DNA from: Fidelibacterota bacterium UBA1611 | GTDB lineage: Bacteria; Fidelibacterota; Marinisomatia; Marinisomatales; UBA1611 | DNA: 6,544 bases | Assembly (NCBI GenBank): GCA_002321855.1 | Contig: DCMX01000056.1 | Coordinates: 1 to 6,544, forward strand | Direction: 5' to 3' | The notes under the pieces: generated by a model | The model's input: only the letters and a program-made list of their open reading frames with translations | What the model was told of the DNA's origin: nothing | Databases searched by the model: none | Shown here: positions 1 to 6,282 of the stretch, one piece after another | Position numbering within the stretch: the stretch's first letter is position 1 | Layout: every line of letters starts with the position of its first letter | Translations under genes and position numbers: made by a program

Positions 1-387
1 GATGGTTCCATCTGCATCACCATCCAGGATAGGATAGGTTATACCAAAAGAAGATGCCCAACTTTCACAACTATATGGTCCATCGGGTGAATAATCAAAG
101 CCGTTCGATATTACTATTAAACCTTGGTCATTGTACTGCTGGAAAATGGATTCTGTAATCGGAGCCTCCGATTGACATGGACTTCACCAGGATGCAAAGA
201 TAATTATCCATACCGCGTGATACTCACCACCATTCTCTTCACCGTTTGCATTCGCGTATAATTCAAAATCGCCGCTACCGTTCGCACAGATAGGAACAGA
301 AAGGTCAGGGCACGTATCCCCTACCTGCAAAGGAAGGGCAAACAAATTTGAAATGAAAAGAGTGGCTAAACCAATGCGCTTAGGCAT
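1..387 (-). CDS. Exported thioredoxin-fold selenoprotein (Sec-x-x-Cys), 3' end outside window
   Basis: Seen: ATG at 385-387, then 67 codons, an in-frame TGA at 184-186, then 61 more open codons to the window edge. The TGA replaces the first cysteine of a thioredoxin active site: FASW-(TGA)-SPCQSEAP, i.e. W67-Sec68-S69-P70-C71. Residues 1-21 form a signal peptide (MPKR followed by a hydrophobic stretch), so the protein should act in the periplasm or outside the cell. Residues 22-50 carry C26 and C34; after the motif come GLIVISNGFDYS, PYSCESW (C107) and FGITYPILDGDADG, as in extracytoplasmic redoxin/AhpC-TSA-like proteins. The cis-proline region should lie beyond the window. Known: UxxC replaces CxxC in several bacterial thiol-oxidoreductase selenoproteins. 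Inferred: a thiol-disulfide reductase or peroxidase, substrate unknown. A SECIS-like hairpin follows the TGA. TGA is an ordinary stop for glnS here, which argues against genetic code reassignment. The alternatives are a substitution or sequencing error in a Cys codon, or a pseudogene. Confidence 0.8.
154..177 (-). promoter_or_regulatory. Putative bacterial SECIS hairpin for Sec insertion at UGA 184-186
   Basis: In the mRNA, AAUCGG (173-168) pairs with CCGAUU (162-157) around the loop AGGCU. The full inverted repeat is 8+8 bases around a single central G at 165. A second short stem, UGU (177-175) with ACA (156-154), extends it below a single bulged C at 174. The stem base starts 7 nt after the UGA and the loop occupies nt 17-21 after it, with a G among the first two loop bases. 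Known: bacterial SECIS elements lie within the coding region just after the UGA, and E. coli fdhF has its GGU loop at nt 19-21. SelB would bind here. I could not compute folding energy, and the loop has GGC rather than the E. coli GGU. Confidence 0.68.
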
Positions 388-405
388 AAAACCTCATGCT
401 CCTTC
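388..405 (-). promoter_or_regulatory. Ribosome binding site of the selenoprotein gene
   Basis: GAAGGAG (405-399) lies 11 nt before the ATG, and a second purine core, GAGG (395-392), lies 4 nt before it. Together they support the ATG at 385-387 as the true start. The stronger GAAGGAG falls inside the last codons of the upstream truncated reading frame, whose TGA (394-396) is only 6 nt from this ATG. Translation of that frame, if it occurs, would be coupled to the selenoprotein. Confidence 0.6.
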
Positions 406-522
406 ATACAGATTGAAGCTACCGGTATCTTTTTCACATATAGGAACGGAAACATCCGGGTATGTGTCGTTAGACTGCACCCGTGAACAAAAAAATGATA
501 CTAAAATAGATTTCTCAAACAA
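394..522 (-). pseudogene. Truncated tandem copy of the selenoprotein's N-terminal module
   Basis: This 42-codon frame has only a TTG (520-522) as a plausible start; the frame is open from 540. It reads FEKSILVSFFCSRVQSN, a signal-peptide-like stretch, then DTYPDVSVPIC, then TGSFNLYEGA and a TGA. The middle part matches DTCPDLSVPIC and SGDFELY in the following selenoprotein. Most of the aligned DNA differences in the best-matching stretch are synonymous (GAC/GAT, ACA/ACG, CCG/CCT, TCC/TCT, ATA/ATC), so both copies appear to have been selected as protein after an old duplication. The thioredoxin core is missing: the frame stops where the selenoprotein continues toward its active site. The most likely reading is a remnant left by deletion between tandem paralogues. 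A short translated leader is possible. There is no ATG in frame, and an ATG at 540-542 in another frame stops after eight codons. Confidence 0.55.
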
Positions 523-540
523 AATTAGATATCCAGTCCA

Positions 541-587
541 TTAGATCGATTGAATGTATTGATATTCCTTCAATTATATCAATCTAA
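541..587. other. Long AT-rich imperfect hairpin between barrel gene and selenoprotein locus
   Basis: On the minus strand UUAGAUUG (587-580) pairs with CGAUCUAA (548-541), with one G-U wobble, and inside it AUUGAA pairs with UUCAAU, leaving a 5-nt bulge on the 5' side and a 14-nt loop. It lies 29 nt beyond the barrel gene's TAG. It may end or stabilise that transcript. No U-run follows on the minus strand, so it is not a textbook intrinsic terminator; read on the plus strand it is followed by a short T-rich stretch, but there is no plus-strand gene to terminate. A protein-binding dyad is another option. Confidence 0.4.
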
Positions 588-616
588 TAATTTTCTGTTA
601 CAAATATAATATTATA

Positions 617-2602
617 CTAAAAGATTGCGCTATACGATAGCTTCAGCCCATCGTTAAATGGCTGTAGGACTCGGCAGATCCCATTGCTGCAAACGAGTCC
701 ACCCTGGACAGAACCATATAGCAGGGATATGCGCTGTGTAGATGAAAGATTATAAGATATTTCTAACGATATCCACTTATTCTGTGCAAAAGCCGGGGGA
801 TCAGAAATATCTCTATCCCCAGAGAAATACTTCATGTCACCATAGACCAAAGCCTCCAAAGGGTTATAGTGAGGATCATTTGTTATGATCTCTTGTACAT
901 CGGTCCAGTCACAGTTTAATGTCATTGCCCACCTGGAAGCCCTGCCAATAGATAAAGTGATCATCCTATTGATCTGAACTGGCATAGAGTTCGGATATAA
1001 TGTTGTAGCCTCCTCAAGATAGTAACCGGGGTCGTCTGGTTCATACAAGACCCAGGTTGAGTCAATATAGTTATAGAATCCACTCGAATTTCCTCTGGTA
1101 ATATTTCTTTTTCTTCTCTCTTGATAGGCAAAACCAAGCCCAATAGAGTAGCCGTTATCAAAAAAATAGTTGATCTCCAGTGGGATCGTGAACGAGCTTG
1201 CGCGCTGATATAATTTAGTTTCAACATTATAGATCGATGTGTCAATACTGACCAACTGCGAGTCCAGATAATACCAATCATCTCCGAACCATATAGAATC
1301 GGTATATACCCAGTTCTCCATTATGGAAAAATTCGATCCATCAAAGAATCTTGTGATCTTTGGTATCTCCTTGTTCTGCCCATAGGCGATCTTGAAATAA
1401 AGCTTATCCTCGAGCAGGTACCCGTTCAATTCATTATAGTTCTCATTGTAGGGCAAGGACTCAGTGGATGCACTTGGTAACAATCCTTTGATCCTTTTGC
1501 GTTCCCAGACTATAGGACTAAGAGATTGCCATGTGTCATTACGGCTCAGGTGCGAGTACTGAGAAACAAACTGAAAACCCCCGGGTAGTCCCCCTATCAG
1601 CTCAAACTGGATTCCGCGTTCATCATTGGCATTGGTCTGGTGCGCTGCTCGTCCTAGAAAACTATGGTTCTGCTCACGAAATAGAATGGGCATTACCTGA
1701 TAATCGATCCTGTTACCATAATTATTGATAACGTAGTCAGTGTCAACAGGATTCAGTTTGTCAAAATTATATCGTTTGTACTCAAAGAATAATGACCAAG
1801 AACCAAGATAAAAATTAGTGTTAATGTATGTTCCTGAACCTTTTTTCAGTGGTTCAAGGAGCTCATTCTCTTCCCCAAAAAAGTTGGTCTCAAGTTTCCT
1901 AAGCTTTGACTGTTTATCAACGTATTCAACAAACACATCTGAGAATGAACCAAACCAGGATATGTACCCACCGTGCAGGCGATGGTTAACATTGACCGTG
2001 TCCATGGGACCGTAGGTTTTTAGCTGGTGTTTCTCATTAGACTGTAGGAATGATAGTCCCACATTAAAGGGATAAATATCAAACTCTATGTTTGTTGCAT
2101 CCATATCGTGCGTAAACTCAAACTCCGGTCGACGAAGATCATTGCCCAATTGTGCATTCTTTGTTCTTCCACTCATCTGCGACACTCTGATATTCTCCAA
2201 GTCGTATCTAACTAATAGCCCCCTTGTGCTATTATCAAAGTCAATACCCTGATCATCCAGCTGCACTAGAATAAGTCCTCTACCCCAAACCTCATACATG
2301 TCTCCATATTTTAGGGACCAGGGCCCAGAGCTGTACTCCATCCTGTACTTGCGAAGGTCCATAATAGAAAAACCTAACTCCGGCGGATCCGAGTATTCAT
2401 ACTGAAGCCATCCGGTAAAGTTTCCCTTAAAAAAGTTAATGTCCATACGGTTTTCCATGTACGTGTAATCATCGTAGCTGTCACCAAAGTTCATTATGAC
2501 ACCTGCATTATAGTTCCAATAGTCCAGGTCAAATAAAGAAAGTGGACTATCATTGGCAAACATTAAGAATGGTAAGCAAACCAATATGATCTTTCTTAAC
2601 AT
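617..2602 (-). CDS. DUF6029-like outer-membrane beta-barrel protein, function unknown
   Basis: 661 residues, start ATG, stop TAG. A signal peptide covers residues 1-16 (MLRK, hydrophobic core, cut likely after LMFA). The rest is rich in aromatic residues and alternating short strands and ends in SYSAIF, a terminal phenylalanine typical of the signal recognised by the barrel assembly machinery. Residues 97-130 (KYGDMYEVWGRGLIL, then GIDFDNSTRGLLVRY) and the end, YGSVQGGLVCSNGICRV, match my memory of the DUF6029 family in Bacteroidetes and relatives, including the paired cysteines (C638, C643). The only other cysteines are C9 in the signal peptide and C564. The family has no established function; a channel or surface structural role is a guess. 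It follows the TlpA-like gene after a 96-nt gap holding a possible promoter, so it may be transcribed both with and apart from it. The family name needs a profile search; the outer-membrane barrel call is firmer. Confidence 0.75.
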   Translation of the reverse strand: MLRKIILVCLPFLMFANDSPLSLFDLDYWNYNAGVIMNFGDSYDDYTYMENRMDINFFKGNFTGWLQYEYSDPPELGFSIMDLRKYRMEYSSGPWSLKYGDMYEVWGRGLILVQLDDQGIDFDNSTRGLLVRYDLENIRVSQMSGRTKNAQLGNDLRRPEFEFTHDMDATNIEFDIYPFNVGLSFLQSNEKHQLKTYGPMDTVNVNHRLHGGYISWFGSFSDVFVEYVDKQSKLRKLETNFFGEENELLEPLKKGSGTYINTNFYLGSWSLFFEYKRYNFDKLNPVDTDYVINNYGNRIDYQVMPILFREQNHSFLGRAAHQTNANDERGIQFELIGGLPGGFQFVSQYSHLSRNDTWQSLSPIVWERKRIKGLLPSASTESLPYNENYNELNGYLLEDKLYFKIAYGQNKEIPKITRFFDGSNFSIMENWVYTDSIWFGDDWYYLDSQLVSIDTSIYNVETKLYQRASSFTIPLEINYFFDNGYSIGLGFAYQERRKRNITRGNSSGFYNYIDSTWVLYEPDDPGYYLEEATTLYPNSMPVQINRMITLSIGRASRWAMTLNCDWTDVQEIITNDPHYNPLEALVYGDMKYFSGDRDISDPPAFAQNKWISLEISYNLSSTQRISLLYGSVQGGLVCSNGICRVLQPFNDGLKLSYSAIF

Positions 2603-2642
2603 AGAAAATCTCTATTCTTGTAACTAATAGTCAGTGATCTCT

Positions 2643-2671
2643 ATTAGATATTTCAGGGCGGACATCATCAA
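2643..2671 (-). promoter_or_regulatory. Possible sigma70-type promoter before the barrel gene
   Basis: TTGATG (2671-2666) and TCTAAT (2648-2643) are separated by 17 nt and match the -35 and -10 consensus at 4 and 5 of 6 positions. Transcription would start near 2636, giving a leader of about 35 nt. This is the only spaced pair I find in the 96-nt gap. Promoter consensus in Bacteroidetes relatives can differ, so the match may be fortuitous in AT-rich DNA. A short dyad, CTAATA/TATTAG, overlaps the -10 and downstream bases. Confidence 0.3.
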
Positions 2672-2698
2672 GTAAATAAACTATATTTAAAGATTGAT

Positions 2699-3208
2699 TT
2701 ATTGAGCGGCCAATAGAATCTTGATCTGTTTTTCTATCTCTCTCTCTTCACCTGCCATATATCCCTGATGACGCCACTTGATCGATCTGTCCTGGTCTAC
2801 AAGCAGTAGGTTTGGCATTATCTGTCCGTTAAGTTTTTTTGCGATCTGCTGGTTGGGATCGATACAGACAAGAAACTGATACTCTTTTGAGTTGATATAG
2901 GATTTGACCTTCCCCAAACTCCTTGGAGTATCTTGGTTGATCATCAGAACCCTAAGACCGGTATCCTTGTATTTACTATGGAATCGGTTCAAATGTACCA
3001 TGACCTGCTTGCATGGCTTGCACCATGTGGCCCAGAAATCGATCAGAATGGGACCAGAATCGAGTAGTTTGTACATAGTTGTCTTTTTACCATCAAGCAG
3101 ACGTATATCCATGTCTGGCATTTTTCCAATGGTGGTTTGCTCTTGAGCGATAAGCATTGGAAAACAAAATAAGAACACTAAAATCTGAATTTTGTGTAAG
3201 GCTCTCAT
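2699..3208 (-). CDS. Exported TlpA/ResA-like thioredoxin-family protein
   Basis: 169 residues. A signal peptide spans residues 1-21 (MRALHKIQ, then LVFLFCFPMLIA), placing the protein in the periplasm, possibly still anchored. The thioredoxin fold follows: PDMDIRLLDGKKTTMYKLL, then the strand ILIDFWATWCKPCKQ with catalytic C63 and C66 (CKPC), RVLMINQDTPRS, and the cis-proline strand GQIMPNLLLVD (P132). Length and order fit TlpA/ResA-type disulfide reductases, which keep periplasmic cysteines reduced for cytochrome c maturation or other clients. An extra cysteine, C115 (FLVCID), and Met before the cis-proline are less usual. Its ATG directly follows the TAG of the TolB-like gene (TAGATG, no gap) and no strong Shine-Dalgarno precedes it, so its translation is probably coupled to that gene. 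The specific client is unknown; the downstream barrel protein with a cysteine pair is a candidate by position only. Confidence 0.88.
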   Translation of the reverse strand: MRALHKIQILVFLFCFPMLIAQEQTTIGKMPDMDIRLLDGKKTTMYKLLDSGPILIDFWATWCKPCKQVMVHLNRFHSKYKDTGLRVLMINQDTPRSLGKVKSYINSKEYQFLVCIDPNQQIAKKLNGQIMPNLLLVDQDRSIKWRHQGYMAGEEREIEKQIKILLAAQ

Positions 3209-4510
3209 CTACAATATCGGATCCAAGAAAGAATTTAGCTCATTCTCATTAATGAATTTGATACTAACATTACTCAAACTCTCGACATCGGACATGGGGA
3301 GTGTGAACTCGTATGTGGCATAGAGGTTAACAGTTTCCATCGCTACCTGTAGTGACCAGCCGCCTATTGTGAATTCGATCAGAGGAGAGAACTGACGCTC
3401 AGGGATGTATAAGACCTTCTGGCTTCTACGCGAGTGCCATTGCTCTTCCGGCGTATCGGCCAAAACGACAATGGGGGTTCTTTCTGTATTAAAAAATCTG
3501 ATCACCGGTATCGACCGATAATCCCCTGATTTTATTGTCTCAGTGATCTTTTCAGGAAAATTGAACGACTCTCGACTGAAATAAAAAATGTTCAATGTAC
3601 CATTCTGTTCAAGCCTCGTATACGGAAGAGAATTGAGCATTTCTTTAATGATCTCATCTTTCAGTGAATACACTACCTGAAACTGAACGGTCATATACTG
3701 ATCATCATCTGAATGATAAATGAATTTTGGTTTTTCCATCTTTACATCATAAGGATTTGCTACCAATCGCTCAATAACAGTTGTAAGCATTTGAGTGTTT
3801 GGGGCCAGCTCTGGGTTCTCATCCACATGTTCGTGGGCCGAAAAATCCATGGCCCATTCCCCTCCCTCATAACGGGTAACATCTTTTTTCGGTTTTACCT
3901 GTTCATCCTGCTTGGCACCAAACAACACATCCATGGATTCTTCTAATGCATTTATTTCTTGTTCCAGGTTATTGGCAACCATTTCCGATCTTACTGATAC
4001 AGGATGGCGTCTCTTTGCCGGTTTCGGATCTGCGAATTCTGGTATAATAGGAGCTGATGAAACTGTCCTTTTTGGAATATAAGGGAAAAGCATAGTACGA
4101 ACGGTCTCATTGACCTGGTCATTCAGAATAGTAATATCACTATAACCAGCATTCACAGTACGAGCATCCAGTTCATCCCATGTGGCAACATCTATCAATT
4201 GCATTGATACTTCGACCTGATCAAGTTGACGGCTATATTTCCCCAATAAAAGAAAATTACGGGACCCCATGGGTTGCTTAAGCATAAGCGATCGATTATT
4301 CATTATAACTTCCAGATCCTCTTTCGATTGCAGTTTTAGTCCGATCTCATTTTTAAAATTCTCACGAACCATATCTGTTAGACCTGAAGCGATCCACTCT
4401 ACAGTGGGATCTGCCTTAAGATTATCAAATGGGAGTACATAAAAATAGGCAAGAGGCTGCCGCGCAGCCAACCAGGTGGCAATGAATATTATTACAAGGA
4501 TTTTCCGCAT
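3209..4510 (-). CDS. Exported TolB-N/FlgO-like envelope protein with unknown C-terminal domain
   Basis: 433 residues, start ATG. Residues 1-16 form a signal peptide (MRK, then hydrophobic LVIIFIATWLAA), with no lipobox cysteine. Residues 20-142 show the pattern of TolB N-terminal/FlgO/CsgG-like domains: FYVLPFDNLKADPTVEWIASGLTD, then LQSKEDLEVIM, a FLLLGKYSR strand, VSMQLIDVATWDELDA and a closing helix with ILNDQVNETV. Residues 145 to about 235 are a charged, proline-containing linker. The remaining 200 residues look beta-rich (MTVQFQVVYSL, GTLNIFYFSRE, TPIVVLADTPEEQW, FTIGGWSLQVAMETVNLYATYEFTL) and match nothing I can name. Proteins with the N-terminal domain act in periplasmic or outer-membrane assemblies, but the job here is unknown. 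It starts 71 nt after glnS and its stop touches the TlpA-like gene's ATG, so the two form one translational unit. Confidence 0.7.
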   Translation of the reverse strand: MRKILVIIFIATWLAARQPLAYFYVLPFDNLKADPTVEWIASGLTDMVRENFKNEIGLKLQSKEDLEVIMNNRSLMLKQPMGSRNFLLLGKYSRQLDQVEVSMQLIDVATWDELDARTVNAGYSDITILNDQVNETVRTMLFPYIPKRTVSSAPIIPEFADPKPAKRRHPVSVRSEMVANNLEQEINALEESMDVLFGAKQDEQVKPKKDVTRYEGGEWAMDFSAHEHVDENPELAPNTQMLTTVIERLVANPYDVKMEKPKFIYHSDDDQYMTVQFQVVYSLKDEIIKEMLNSLPYTRLEQNGTLNIFYFSRESFNFPEKITETIKSGDYRSIPVIRFFNTERTPIVVLADTPEEQWHSRRSQKVLYIPERQFSPLIEFTIGGWSLQVAMETVNLYATYEFTLPMSDVESLSNVSIKFINENELNSFLDPIL

Positions 4511-4528
4511 CCGCTTGAAACGATTTAC

Positions 4529-4549
4529 AAATTCAAGTTAACGGAATTT
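4529..4549. repeat. 21-nt dyad between glnS and the TolB-like gene
   Basis: AAATTC (4529-4534) and GAATTT (4544-4549) flank a GTTAAC palindrome (4537-4542). It lies about 20 nt upstream of the TolB-like start. As RNA it would give only a weak, AU-rich 6-bp stem without a U-run, so an operator or chance symmetry is more likely than a terminator. I see no clear promoter in this 71-nt gap. Confidence 0.22.
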
Positions 4550-4581
4550 AGTAGTTATAACCAATGGAAAATGAACTAAGA

Positions 4582-6267
4582 TCATTTGTGCACTTTTTTT
4601 ACTTGTTTTGCCCAAGAATCTCGCAAAGAAACCGCTCGATTGAACACTGGTCTCCCGGGTATAGAATGATCTTTATCAGGTATAAAGTAGCCAAGCCGTT
4701 CAAACTGATATGTGCACCCGTGTACTGGCTCCGATAAGGATCTCTCTAAAATGGCAGACTCAACTATCTCCAATGAATTCGGATTTATGTTGTTCATGAA
4801 ATCTCCCCCTTCTTCAGGGTTATCATTAATGAATAACCGATCATAAAGGTTTACCTTGGCAGATACATTCTCGGTCGCACTGACCCAATGTAGGGTACCC
4901 TTCACTCTGCGTCCATCATGAGCAGCACCCCCTTTTGTCTTTGGATCATAGGTGCAATGAAGTTCAGTTATATCTCCGGTCTCACTCTTGACCACATTAT
5001 AACAAGTGACAAAATATGCATATTTAAGTCGCACTTCCCTCCCTGGGCCTAGTCTAAAGAATTTTTTTGGCGGATCATCCATATAATCTGCTCTCTCAAT
5101 GAACAGTTCCCTTGTAAAAGCAATCTTTCTTGTTCCCTCAGACCTATCTTCCGGGTTATTCACAGCATCAACATATTCTACTTTATCTTCCGGATAATTT
5201 ATTATCACAACTTTTAGTGGATCCAACACACCCATTACTCGGGGAGCATTTTTATTCAGATCATTCCTGAGGACATTCTCTAACTTAGCAACATCAACAA
5301 CTGTATCTCTCTTGGTCACTCCCACCGATTCAGAAAACTTACGTACTGATAGCGGTGTATAGCCTCGGCGCCTCAATCCCGAAATAGTTGGCATACGCGG
5401 GTCATCCCAGCCATCCACGACTCTTTCATCCACGAGACGTTTTAGTTTCCGCTTGCTAACTACCGTAAAGTTCAGGTTCAGTCTGGCAAATTCGATCTGT
5501 TGAGGATGATAGGTATCCAGTGCATCTAAGTACCAATCATAAAGTGGTCGGTGATCCTCAAACTCTAGAGTGCAGATAGAATGAGTTATTCCTTCAATAG
5601 AATCTTCCAGCCCGTGGGCCCAGTCATACATAGGATAAATACACCACTCATCTTTGGTCCTATGGTGGGTAGCGTGAAGAATACGATACATCACCGGATC
5701 CCGCATGTTCAGATTTGGGTGAGCCATATCTATCTTTGCGCGAAGCGTCCGCTCCCCATCAGAGAATTCTCCCGCTTTCATTCTCTCAAAAAGATCCATA
5801 TTATCCTGTATCGAGCGATCCCTGAAAGGGCTCTCCGTACCCGGATCTTTTAGCGTCCCCCTTTGGTTGCGTATTGCTTCCGGGCTCAGATCACAAACAA
5901 AAGCATCACCTTTTTTTACAAGATCAATAGCAAAGTCATACAGCTGCTGGAAATAATCAGATGCGAACAGCAAACGATCTTGCCAGTCAAAACCCAGCCA
6001 TTGCACATCCTCAATGATCGACCTCACATACTCTTCCTCCTCTTTTAAAGGATTTGTATCATCAAAACGCAGGTTACACTTGCCACCATACTCTTCCGCT
6101 AATCCAAAGTTCAGGCAGATGGATTTGGCATGACCAATATGAAGATAACCGTTTGGCTCAGGAGGAAACCGTGTATGAACCCGACCATTCCATTTACCAG
6201 ATTCATTATCTGTATCAATGATCCTCTTGATAAAATGTGACGGAGACCGATCTTTGTTTGCACTCAT
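4582..6267 (-). CDS. glnS: Glutaminyl-tRNA synthetase
   Basis: 561 residues, close to the 554 of E. coli GlnRS, and collinear with it. This cytoplasmic class I enzyme charges tRNA-Gln with glutamine using ATP. The Rossmann catalytic domain starts with VHTRFPPEPNGYLHIGHAKS (HIGH at 43-46), followed by NLRFDDTNP (65-73), YRDR-like PFRDRS (147-152), LRAKIDM (175-181), WCIYPMYDWAHG (208-219) and ITHSICTLEFEDHRPLYDW (227-245). The KMSKS equivalent is VVSKRKL (269-275; E. coli has VMSKRKL), followed by WDDPRMPTISGLRRRGYT. The C-terminal half is the GlnRS two-barrel anticodon-binding region (EVRLKYAYFV, GTLHWVSA, LYDRLF, FERLGYF, PVFNRAVSLRDSWAK). The ATG at 6265-6267 follows gltX by 15 nt with AGGG 11 nt upstream, consistent with a gltX-glnS operon. 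It ends with TGA, showing that this codon is a normal stop here. Confidence 0.98.
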   Translation of the reverse strand: MSANKDRSPSHFIKRIIDTDNESGKWNGRVHTRFPPEPNGYLHIGHAKSICLNFGLAEEYGGKCNLRFDDTNPLKEEEEYVRSIIEDVQWLGFDWQDRLLFASDYFQQLYDFAIDLVKKGDAFVCDLSPEAIRNQRGTLKDPGTESPFRDRSIQDNMDLFERMKAGEFSDGERTLRAKIDMAHPNLNMRDPVMYRILHATHHRTKDEWCIYPMYDWAHGLEDSIEGITHSICTLEFEDHRPLYDWYLDALDTYHPQQIEFARLNLNFTVVSKRKLKRLVDERVVDGWDDPRMPTISGLRRRGYTPLSVRKFSESVGVTKRDTVVDVAKLENVLRNDLNKNAPRVMGVLDPLKVVIINYPEDKVEYVDAVNNPEDRSEGTRKIAFTRELFIERADYMDDPPKKFFRLGPGREVRLKYAYFVTCYNVVKSETGDITELHCTYDPKTKGGAAHDGRRVKGTLHWVSATENVSAKVNLYDRLFINDNPEEGGDFMNNINPNSLEIVESAILERSLSEPVHGCTYQFERLGYFIPDKDHSIPGRPVFNRAVSLRDSWAKQVKKVHK

Positions 6268-6282
6268 TAGATCTTTTTCCCT

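Noticed and set aside
184..186. TGA read as Trp, Gly or another amino acid by a variant genetic code
   Set aside because: glnS ends at a TGA at the expected family length, and tryptophans in all genes are TGG. The TGA site aligns with a cysteine, not tryptophan or glycine.
394..396. A second selenocysteine TGA joining the truncated upstream frame to the selenoprotein
   Set aside because: No thioredoxin motif or Cys-aligned position surrounds it, and it is followed two codons later by an ATG with good ribosome site and a fresh signal peptide. It is better read as a true stop.
490..522. Promoter for the selenoprotein (TTGTTT, 16 nt, TATCAT)
   Set aside because: The match is weak, sits in T-rich DNA and overlaps the duplicated coding remnant. 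I cannot tell it from chance.
353..544. Plus-strand 63-residue frame, and the other plus-strand frames inside the large genes
   Set aside because: They are antisense to recognisable proteins, have no ribosome sites of note and no recognisable protein features. I support no plus-strand gene.
961..1281. 106-residue minus-strand frame inside the barrel gene
   Set aside because: It overlaps the barrel coding sequence in another frame and has no protein character beyond the out-of-frame translation.
2576..2602. Lipoprotein signal in the barrel protein (ILVC at residues 6-9)
   Set aside because: Valine before the cysteine does not fit the lipobox, the cysteine is too near the N-terminus, and a signal peptidase I site after LMFA is present.
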